NCBI GenBank assembly: GCA_948896875.1
Contig: CAQUWW010000008.1
Span: 30,662 to 55,034 of the forward strand
Length of the DNA: 24,373 nt
Source: an uncultured Acetatifactor sp.
GTDB lineage: Bacteria > Bacillota > Clostridia > Lachnospirales > Lachnospiraceae
Reading direction: 5' to 3'
The position numbers were made by a program, and so were the translations under genes. The notes beneath the pieces were generated by a model, which searched no databases, was not told the origin of the DNA, and was given only the letters and a program-made list of their open reading frames with translations. Within the stretch, counting starts at the first letter, position 1. Each line of letters opens with the position of its first letter. Below, in pieces: positions 14,975 through 21,069 of this stretch.

Positions 14975-17389
14975 ATGAAAATAATACCTTTTTCTTATGA
15001 ATACGAGTATATGCCGGTGGAAAAACGTTATGGGGTACTTCCTGAGAGAAACGTCTGCTCTGTCAAGCCGGCGGCAGAACAGTCCGATTACTTTTACACA
15101 GGAAATGGGTCCCACCGTATGGACATTGCCGGACAGCCTTACCGCGACAAAATTGTGGTGACCCAGGAGCTTCTGTATGAGCCCAAATGGGCGAAGACTC
15201 CTGATGTGCCGGATTTGCGGCCTTATATGGCGGATATTCGCAAATATGTCATGGAAGGCAGACCGGAGCTGGCGGACAAACTGATCGACCGGGCTCAGAG
15301 AGAAGCAGGTCATGAGAAGTATATGAATCTGGACGCAAAGATTGTCTATCCCATGGCAAGCCTGCATGTACATAAGGCCTTTCACCTTGAACTGACACAG
15401 CCGGTCAGAACCGGTACCCATAACTATCTGCGCTGGCTGGATCTGCTGACCGGCAAAGTGACGGCTCACTGGGAAAATGAATGCGGTATCTATGAGAGTG
15501 AATCCCTGGCTGTCTATGACGGGGACTTTACCGCCACCAGGCTTACGGCGCCAAAAGGAATGCTGGATGTGAAGATTGATTTCCACTATCCTGAAAAGAG
15601 GGACCGTTTCGGGAATCCTGCTATGGAAGGCTCCGCCAACATTCTGGAAAAAAGTACGGAATTATTCAAACTGGCCTTTGCCTATAATCCCGAGTATGGA
15701 CAAAAGGGCTATGTATCTGTGATTCGCTTTGTGCGGCAGGGCGGCAGCTGCCAGGTTGTAGACGATGGAATCCAGGTGACGGGAGCGGACAGTCTCTTAA
15801 TTCTCAGTAAAACCGTTCGGTTTGAGAAGGACTTCCAGTTTGCATGTGCGGATCAGGTGGTGGAATCCTTCCTGCAGGTTGCGCCGGATTTTGAGTCCTT
15901 CGTGGCGTCAAATGGGAAGAGGCTGGGTGAACGTATGCAGCTTTCCGGTCTGGAGCTGGGAGACTCTGAAAGTGCCGGAGACTATGTCCTTTCAGGAGAG
16001 GAGCTGCTGAAACGCTGCCATAGTGTGAATGAACTGGATCCCATGCTGATGAACAAGCTTTTTGATATGGGCCGTTTCTACCAGATCATCGACACGGGCA
16101 AGCTTCCGCCCATGTGGGGACAGCACAATATCAACACCAATCTCCAGGTCTGTGCCGGAAACAATACCGGACTGTTTGAAGAGATGGATACGTATTTCCG
16201 TTATTACGAGACGAAGTTCGATGACTTCCGCACCAACGCGAAGCTGCTCTTCGGAGCCAGGGGGCTGCTTGCCAGCGTGCACTGTGACTATGATTCCGGG
16301 CTGTACTATCATTTTTCCAGGACTTACCCCCACTACTGCTGGACCGGGTGTCTGGGCTGGATATACAATGAATTCTGGGGATATTATCTGTGTACGGATG
16401 ATAAGGAGTTTCTGCGCACCAGGGTGGTGCCGGCGCTGAAGGAAATCGCGCTTTTCTTCGAGGATTATGCCTGCGACTGGGACGAAAGAGGAAAGGTGAT
16501 CTTCTATCCTTCCTTCTCACCGGAGGATCCCACCCCGAACCCGGACTATATGACGGTTACCTGCAGGAGCATCAACCCTACCAGAATCAATTCCGTGATG
16601 GACATTGCCATCTGCCGTGAGGTGCTGACCAATCTGATAGATGCCTGTAATGTGCTGGGCATAGAGCAGGAGAACATTGCCCATTGGCAGGAGCAGTTGG
16701 AATCCCTTCCCGATTATGTGCTTGACGAGGAGGGCGGATTAAAGGAATGGGCCTGGACTGCCATCGAGGAAAATTACAATCATCGCCATGTCTCTCATCA
16801 CTATGATCTGTGGCCTGGCAGAGCGGTATTCCCTGATACGGAGCCTGAGATAGCGGAGGCCATCCGGATTTCCAACAGGAAACGGGGACAGCAGGATGAT
16901 TCCGCTCATGGCATCATTCATCGCGCGTTGTGTGCCATACGACTGAAGGATATGGAGGAGCTGGAGCAGAATCTGTCACAGCTGATCTGCCACGGGTTTG
17001 TCCGCTGCAATCTGTCCACCGCTCACTTCCCTTACAGAGGACAGTTCCCTGATTTGCAGGGAGCCATGCCTGCAATTCTGCTGGAGATGTGCGTCTTCTC
17101 CCGTCCCGGGGTAGTGGAATTCCTTCCGGCGCTGCCGGATGATTACCGGACCGGGAAGATATATGGAATCTGGCTGTACACCTGGGCAAAGCTGAAGGAA
17201 ATGGAGTGGAACGAAGAGGGCGTTACGGCGAAGCTGGTTTCCTTCCGGGAACAGAGTCTCACGCTGAGATGCCCTGAGAGAGCCACCGCTTTTGAGATCA
17301 ACGGCAAGCCTATGGCAATCGAGAACAATTCTGTTGCTTATGATTTTGGCAAAGGGGAAGAGGTATCTATAACGATAAAATTACAGTAA
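14975..17389 (+). CDS. GH95 alpha-L-fucosidase / alpha-L-galactosidase-like enzyme
   Basis: With the ATG at 14975 the protein has 804 residues, close to the usual GH95 length. The (alpha/alpha)6 barrel carries NINTNLQ (385-391), whose N387/N389 match the asparagine pair that activates water. It also has a SPED acid (E517), HRHVSHHYDLWPG (603-615) and an aspartate, D659, near the conserved C-terminal one. GH95 enzymes invert and cut alpha-1,2-L-fucosyl or L-galactosyl linkages; one Bacteroides ovatus member removes L-galactose from corn xylan. In this cluster that role fits better than host-glycan defucosylation. An alternative ATG at 14954 adds seven residues and overlaps the MATE gene. GGAGGAG at 14957-14963 favours 14975. 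No signal peptide is present. A terminator follows 6 bases after the stop. Confidence 0.88.
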   Translation: MKIIPFSYEYEYMPVEKRYGVLPERNVCSVKPAAEQSDYFYTGNGSHRMDIAGQPYRDKIVVTQELLYEPKWAKTPDVPDLRPYMADIRKYVMEGRPELADKLIDRAQREAGHEKYMNLDAKIVYPMASLHVHKAFHLELTQPVRTGTHNYLRWLDLLTGKVTAHWENECGIYESESLAVYDGDFTATRLTAPKGMLDVKIDFHYPEKRDRFGNPAMEGSANILEKSTELFKLAFAYNPEYGQKGYVSVIRFVRQGGSCQVVDDGIQVTGADSLLILSKTVRFEKDFQFACADQVVESFLQVAPDFESFVASNGKRLGERMQLSGLELGDSESAGDYVLSGEELLKRCHSVNELDPMLMNKLFDMGRFYQIIDTGKLPPMWGQHNINTNLQVCAGNNTGLFEEMDTYFRYYETKFDDFRTNAKLLFGARGLLASVHCDYDSGLYYHFSRTYPHYCWTGCLGWIYNEFWGYYLCTDDKEFLRTRVVPALKEIALFFEDYACDWDERGKVIFYPSFSPEDPTPNPDYMTVTCRSINPTRINSVMDIAICREVLTNLIDACNVLGIEQENIAHWQEQLESLPDYVLDEEGGLKEWAWTAIEENYNHRHVSHHYDLWPGRAVFPDTEPEIAEAIRISNRKRGQQDDSAHGIIHRALCAIRLKDMEELEQNLSQLICHGFVRCNLSTAHFPYRGQFPDLQGAMPAILLEMCVFSRPGVVEFLPALPDDYRTGKIYGIWLYTWAKLKEMEWNEEGVTAKLVSFREQSLTLRCPERATAFEINGKPMAIENNSVAYDFGKGEEVSITIKLQ

Positions 17390-17393
17390 ATTC

Positions 17394-17426
17394 AAGGGTT
17401 TCGGAGAACTCTCCGGAACCCTTTTT
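17394..17426 (+). terminator. Rho-independent terminator of the xylan cluster
   Basis: GGGTTTCGGAGA pairs with TCTCCGGAACCC (one T-G wobble) over 17396-17421 and is followed directly by TTTTT. It sits a few bases after the GH95 stop and marks the end of the operon. Confidence 0.93.
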
Positions 17427-17752
17427 GCGTGGGAAGCCGCTTTAGAGGACCTGCAAGATTTGTTATGGCATCAAAGTGGCTAAGTTGTTGGTTTCCCGCT
17501 AAAATATTAGTAGAGAATTGAAAATTAATTCCTGTGAGGATAAAGATATTTCCTTGTGAGATAACAACCATTGTGTTACAATTATCCGTGGTGGTTTATG
17601 CTTTAAGTCATGTGAAAAGCAATTATGTACATGAACAGCAGAGCCGATACCGCACAGTGATTGCAGACTTGGAACATGTATTGGTAAAAATCAGGTAAAC
17701 TCTATGAAGAAATTGACAATAATGGGACATACTTTGACTGGAGGACAGGAGT
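17427..17752 (+). other. Intergenic region after the xylan cluster
   Basis: These 326 bases are visibly AT-richer than the preceding genes. They contain a sigma-A-type promoter at 17554-17582 and a leader of about 165 bases before the broken AlbA_2 gene. One frame, about 17580-17696, reads open for roughly 40 codons to a TAA, but it has no start or ribosome site and I do not call it a gene. No inverted repeat or transposase remnant was found. Confidence 0.5.
17554..17582 (+). promoter_or_regulatory. Sigma-A promoter for the AlbA_2-type pseudogene
   Basis: TTGTGA at 17554-17559 and TACAAT at 17577-17582 are separated by exactly 17 bases, and TGT ahead of the -10 gives an extended -10. It is the best promoter match upstream of the gene at 17753. 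Confidence 0.65.
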
Positions 17753-18422
17753 ATGACAATCGAAGAAATTGTACACGGCGAATCAAAAAATGTTGAGTTC
17801 AAGGTAAGTTTACCAAAGGATTCTACAAAATATACAAAAACCATTATAGCCTTTGCAAATACGCAAGGCGGTCGTCTGGTTATAGGAGTAGAAGATAAGA
17901 CACGCAGCATTACAGGGGTGGATGACGATTCTGTTTTTCAACTTATGGACAGCATTGCGAATGCTGTTGCAGACTCCTGCACACCGCAGATTGTTCCAAA
18001 TATAGAATTACAGACGATTGATGAGAAGCATGGGGGACTGGAATACGAAGGATAAAACAGGCGGCTGAACAGTATGGACTTCCAGCCCCGGATATTCAGG
18101 TTTTTGACGATATGTTTCGCGTAAATCTCTATCGTAGACCACTATCAGAAATATCAGATGATAGTGACAAAACATCAGAGAAGCATCGGAGAAACATCGG
18201 AAACGGTTCGGAGAAGATTTAAACGACACACAGAGAAAGATATTGGCGCTTTTGTCAGTGGATGCAAAACTTTCCGCCGCAAAGCTGGCGGAACAGGTTG
18301 GAGTGTCCGGTAGAAATGTTGAAGTAAATATCAAAAAATTGAAAGAGCGCGGAATACTCATTCGCTGTGGCTCTCCTAAGAGCGGACATTGGAAAATTAT
18401 AGATAAGAAACCGTTGGATTGA
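17753..18422 (+). pseudogene. AlbA_2/Schlafen-type ATP-binding regulator, internally deleted and frameshifted
   Basis: The first 95 or so codons encode an AlbA_2 domain (PF04326) with ESKNVEFK and IIAFANTQGGRLVIGVED. The frame then ends at 18055. From about 18025 a second frame reads EAWGTGIRRIKQAAEQYGLP and VFDDMFRVNLYRR, the C-terminal part of the HATPase_c_4 region of the same family, and stops at 18222. From about 18219 a third frame reads LNDTQRKILALLS and a winged-helix end up to 18422. The N-terminal domain therefore joins the C-terminal part directly near 18025, losing the middle of the protein (intact members are about 450-500 residues). A further frameshift lies at about 18217-18221. 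Intact relatives are thought to bind nucleic acid and act as regulators. An AGGAG site precedes the ATG. This copy is unlikely to be functional. Confidence 0.85.
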
Positions 18423-18444
18423 GGTAAAGCGGAATCGAAGAGAG

Positions 18445-19149
18445 GTGGCATGGTTGAAAAGATGTGTGCAGGTGCTTGTGTCAGTGCTTTGCCTGGTGTT
18501 GGTAATGGGAGCAGGAAAGAGGTTCCTTTCAGAGTGGACGGACAGTAATGGCGGGCAGGGGAATGTTCACAACGGCTTTTGGGGAAACGGGGACTCCTCG
18601 CTTCTGGAGGCTCGCCGGGAAGAATTTACATCGGGATTTTCGGAGGAAGCGAAGACAGCCTTTGAGGGAGCAGCCGGCGTGATGAAAGTATATAGAACGC
18701 TTGACAATCAGTGGTTTCTGGCGGAGAATATGATAGATTTCAGTCAGGTACTGACGGGAGAAACAATCTATGTGGTTCCCGGTTCTGCCAGAGGAATCGA
18801 CGGCCCGAAAGAGGATGGAGCATATGCTGTCTATACATTGGACGAAAATGGCATGGCCTGGGGGATGGGAGCTTCCATTTCCGAGGGTGATATGGTTCCC
18901 AGCCAGTTCCATGGACTGACATATGATATCATTGAAGAGGACTTGGCGGGAATTGACTATGAAGACTATATCATTACACAATCTGCCCGGTTATATACGG
19001 TGTTCGTCTGGGCCAGATGCGGGGAGGAGGATGTGTTTGTGACTTATCCGGCCCGCCCGGAATTCCTGGGTCTGGAGAACAGAGGGCGGTATACTCTGGA
19101 AGAGCTGAGGTATATTTTGGCGGAGGCGTATTATAATTCAGGGGAATAA
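18445..19149 (+). CDS. Exported or membrane-anchored protein of unknown function
   Basis: I do not recognise this 234-residue protein. It starts with a short positive segment (LKR) and one hydrophobic stretch at about 8-24 (VQVLVSVLCLVLVMGAG), which could be a signal peptide or membrane anchor. No clear lipobox follows. The rest is acidic and soluble-looking, with a linker rich in Gly, Asn and Asp at about 30-50. Towards the end are an aromatic FVWARCGEEDVFVTYPA segment and an acidic tail. The start is taken as GTG at 18445. A TTG at 18454 is equally possible and has a better-placed GAGGTGG at 18442-18448. It begins just 22 bases after the AlbA_2 remnant. No partner gene is evident. Confidence 0.7.
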   Translation: MAWLKRCVQVLVSVLCLVLVMGAGKRFLSEWTDSNGGQGNVHNGFWGNGDSSLLEARREEFTSGFSEEAKTAFEGAAGVMKVYRTLDNQWFLAENMIDFSQVLTGETIYVVPGSARGIDGPKEDGAYAVYTLDENGMAWGMGASISEGDMVPSQFHGLTYDIIEEDLAGIDYEDYIITQSARLYTVFVWARCGEEDVFVTYPARPEFLGLENRGRYTLEELRYILAEAYYNSGE

Positions 19150-19181
19150 CGAGGAGATAAAACCAGAAATTTTTATATTAC

Positions 19182-19203
19182 AGGAAAGTCCGTCGTCAGA
19201 TGG
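19182..19203 (+). repeat. 22-bp upstream motif, copy 1
   Basis: AGGAAAGTCCGTCGTCAGATGG here matches 21009-21030 at 20 of 22 positions. Both copies follow a TTTTAT(AT)TA run and lie upstream of a gene start (68 bases before the phosphotransferase ATG here). The function is unknown. Confidence 0.6.
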
Positions 19204-19255
19204 TTATGGAATCAGAACAATACCGAAGGCACTTTTTTATCAGCTTATAGAGAAT

Positions 19256-19260
19256 GGAGG
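19256..19260 (+). promoter_or_regulatory. Ribosome binding site deciding the phosphotransferase start
   Basis: GGAGG here lies 11 bases before the ATG at 19272 and inside the reading frame that would begin at 19254. This makes 19272 the likely start. Confidence 0.6.
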
Positions 19261-19271
19261 GTATATATCTC

Positions 19272-20240
19272 ATGGATTGTAAAGAAGCGGCCAACCTGTT
19301 TGAAGACAGTACCAAAATAGAAGTCACCCAAATAGAACGCTGCGGCGTTGGCATTGCCAACTATGTTTTTATTGTCACTGCCGTCGCCGAAAAGTTCATT
19401 CTCAGATGCAGCAGAGAGGAAGATGCATATAAAGATACCATTTACTGGCTTAACAGGCTGTCCGCATGTGAAATACCGATACCCGTCGTCCTGTCTCAGG
19501 GAAAATACAGGAATTATTTTTATCTGATTCTCTCTTATATCCGTGGAGACGATATTGGAAATGTCTATTCGTTGTTAAATGACAACGAGAAAAGGCAGAT
19601 TGCCAGAGAGGTGGTTGCCATACAGCGAAGGGTATCAAAACTCGATATTGTAACAGATGCGGAGTGGACATGGAACCGCGTTGTGGATGAGATGCTGGAC
19701 CGGGCGGAGGAGAGAATAAAAAGGAAACAATATTTTGATATCAATAAAATAGATATCCTGAGAACTCTGAAGCAGGAAATACAGGAATATCTGGATAAAG
19801 TTCCTCCCACACCATATCTGGATGACATCAGTACAAAAAATTTACTGATTTATGAGGGCAGATTATCCGGGATAATCGATATTGACTGGATGGGGTTTGG
19901 CGACATGCTTACCTTTGTGGCAATGACGAAAGTCGCGTTGCTTAATATGGATCTGGATACCAGATATGTTGATTATCTGTTGGAGGAAATGCAGCCGGAC
20001 GGGATAGAGTATAAAGCTTTTGTATTCTATTGCCTGATGTACTGTGTGGATTTCATGGGGGAAAGAGGCATGCGGTTTCTGGACAAGACGATTCCGGTAA
20101 ATGAGAGTATAATCCGGAGATTGAATGATATTTTTGACATTTTTATGGAGGAATGGAATCGTTCCATGCGTGTGGCAGATGCAGGAAAATTTTCGATACA
20201 GAATGTCGGAAATATACAAGACACAGTTTCCCAATCATAG
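19272..20240 (+). CDS. APH/choline-kinase-fold phosphotransferase (PF01636 family)
   Basis: From the ATG at 19272 the protein has 322 residues. It has the aminoglycoside-phosphotransferase kinase fold. The N-lobe carries the IANYVFIV strand and the FILRCSR lysine/arginine region. The C-lobe catalytic loop YLDDISTKN holds D185 and N190, followed by the metal-binding D203 of IIDIDWMGFGD. The usual His of the HGD loop is replaced (LDD here), which is seen in divergent members. Family members phosphorylate aminoglycosides, macrolides, choline, homoserine or sugars, and the substrate here cannot be told. A resistance role should not be assumed. An alternative ATG at 19254 would add six residues but has no ribosome site of its own. 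It shares a 22-bp upstream motif with the MetRS-like gene. Confidence 0.85.
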   Translation: MDCKEAANLFEDSTKIEVTQIERCGVGIANYVFIVTAVAEKFILRCSREEDAYKDTIYWLNRLSACEIPIPVVLSQGKYRNYFYLILSYIRGDDIGNVYSLLNDNEKRQIAREVVAIQRRVSKLDIVTDAEWTWNRVVDEMLDRAEERIKRKQYFDINKIDILRTLKQEIQEYLDKVPPTPYLDDISTKNLLIYEGRLSGIIDIDWMGFGDMLTFVAMTKVALLNMDLDTRYVDYLLEEMQPDGIEYKAFVFYCLMYCVDFMGERGMRFLDKTIPVNESIIRRLNDIFDIFMEEWNRSMRVADAGKFSIQNVGNIQDTVSQS

Positions 20241-20326
20241 TATGATGATGTAACAGAGTATCCATTATGGATGGAAACATCGTATGGGAACCATTACAAG
20301 ATATGAAAAAGGTTACAAGAATTTAC

Positions 20327-20333
20327 AGGAGGG
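20327..20333 (+). promoter_or_regulatory. Ribosome binding site deciding the VOC gene start
   Basis: AGGAGGG lies 4-5 bases before the ATG at 20338 and inside the longer frame that opens at 20284, which lacks any ribosome site. The conserved family sequence also begins at 20338. Confidence 0.75.
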
Positions 20334-20337
20334 TAAA

Positions 20338-20766
20338 ATGGAGAAAAAGAAGATCGAGGTAATCCCATATCTGGAATTTAAGGGGAACTGTGAGGAGGCA
20401 ATTCATGCCTATATTGAAGCATTTGGCGGCGAAATTTATGGAATGTCCCGTTTTTCTGAGAACACGGCTGACACACCGGATTTGATCGGAAAAGTAATGC
20501 ATGTGGAGTTTGCCATCGGTAATACCCATATGGCGGCAGGCGATGGCGGTGGCTATGGGGGAGCAAAGACCGGTATAAAGCTGATGATTCATATGGACTC
20601 AGAGGCGGAAGCGTTACATGCTCTGTCTGTATTAGCGGAAGGCGGAACCATACTTGCACCGTTACATCCACATCCGGAACCGGATGATGGCGGGTGCGGT
20701 TCTCTTGTGAAAGACCGTTTTGGCTATACGTGGATTATTACATGTCCAAATCCGGCTAAGCAGTAG
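20338..20766 (+). CDS. VOC-superfamily protein, PhnB-like
   Basis: From the ATG at 20338 this 142-residue protein has the PhnB/glyoxalase-like pattern: an opening IEVIPYLEFKGNCEEAI strand-helix, then FGGEIYGMSRF, a middle KVMHVEFAIGNTHMAAGD strand pair, and a closing DRFGYTWIITCPNPAK. Such proteins form small paired beta-alpha-beta-beta-beta modules and often dimerise. Many bind metals or small molecules, but PhnB-type members have no single known reaction. Next to an APH-fold kinase and a MetRS-like gene it belongs to a run of accessory genes. It lies 97 bases after the phosphotransferase gene. Function beyond the fold is not assigned. Confidence 0.88.
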   Translation: MEKKKIEVIPYLEFKGNCEEAIHAYIEAFGGEIYGMSRFSENTADTPDLIGKVMHVEFAIGNTHMAAGDGGGYGGAKTGIKLMIHMDSEAEALHALSVLAEGGTILAPLHPHPEPDDGGCGSLVKDRFGYTWIITCPNPAKQ

Positions 20767-20786
20767 GAGCAGAATCAATCTTCATA

Positions 20787-20815
20787 TTGACAACTGACAT
20801 ATATCCTGTTAGAAT
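20787..20815 (+). promoter_or_regulatory. Strong sigma-A promoter for the MetRS-like gene and its leader
   Basis: A perfect TTGACA at 20787-20792, a 17-base spacer and TAGAAT at 20810-20815 form the best promoter in the window. Transcription would start near 20822, about 20 bases before a leader ORF and nearly 250 bases before the MetRS-like gene. The octamer ATTGACAA overlapping the -35 recurs at 20903-20910. Confidence 0.8.
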
Positions 20816-20842
20816 TACACAAAATAAAGGAAAGATAAGCCC

Positions 20843-20935
20843 ATGATTAAATTCTCAATTATCATGAACAGAATGAACCAGCAACAGCAGCTTATTGTCA
20901 AAATTGACAACGGGCTTTTTGAGCTGTGTTCGTAA
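20843..20935 (+). CDS. Putative 30-residue leader peptide upstream of the MetRS-like gene
   Basis: This small ORF begins MIKFSIIMNRMNQQQQ and ends GLFELCS. It follows a good AAAGGAAAG ribosome site (20826-20834) 8 bases before its ATG and sits about 20 bases after the predicted transcription start. It has three Met codons in the first eleven and four consecutive Gln codons (residues 13-16). A terminator-like hairpin follows 29 bases after its stop. The layout of promoter, short ORF, hairpin and gene is that of attenuation by ribosome stalling or read-through. Translation has not been shown, and a chance ORF remains possible. It is not similar to any leader I can name. Confidence 0.5.
   Translation: MIKFSIIMNRMNQQQQLIVKIDNGLFELCS
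20895..20910 (+). repeat. Inverted repeat in the leader ORF
   Basis: TTGTCAA and TTGACAA form a perfect 7-bp inverted repeat separated by AA. It lies downstream of the predicted transcription start, inside the leader ORF, and could be an operator or a small mRNA hairpin. Confidence 0.5.
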
Positions 20936-20964
20936 CAAGTGTCTTATCCTGGTTAATCCGAACC

Positions 20965-21003
20965 AAACGGTCGAAAGCTCGATACGAGTTTTTGGCCGTT
21001 TTT
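20965..21003 (+). terminator. Terminator-like hairpin (candidate attenuator) before the MetRS-like gene
   Basis: AAACGGTC (20965-20972) pairs with GGCCGTTT (20994-21001) with one T-G wobble, enclosing a small CTCG-ATA-CGAG hairpin. The 3' arm runs into a TTTTT stretch. An overlapping alternative pairs CCAAA (20963-20967) with TTTGG (20991-20995), so two exclusive folds are possible. It lies between the leader ORF and the gene. Confidence 0.5.
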
Positions 21004-21008
21004 ATTAT

Positions 21009-21030
21009 AGGAAAGTCCGTTGCCAGATGG
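21009..21030 (+). repeat. 22-bp upstream motif, copy 2
   Basis: AGGAAAGTCCGTTGCCAGATGG matches 19182-19203 at 20 of 22 positions. It lies 39 bases before the MetRS-like gene's ATG, right after the terminator-like hairpin. Confidence 0.6.
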
Positions 21031-21069
21031 ACATTCCACTACTTGATTTTATTGGAAAGGGGGTATACT

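Noticed and set aside
19272..20240. Aminoglycoside resistance gene
   Set aside because: Only the general kinase fold is supported. The catalytic loop lacks the usual His and nothing identifies an antibiotic substrate.
20767..21069. T-box riboswitch before the MetRS-like gene
   Set aside because: The conserved T-box sequence (AGGGTGG..ACCGCG type) is absent. A leader-ORF arrangement explains the region better.
20926..21069. N-terminal extension of the MetRS-like protein from an ATG at 20926
   Set aside because: That start lies within the leader ORF, has no ribosome site, and would translate the terminator-like hairpin and the 22-bp motif. The family's conserved sequence begins much later.
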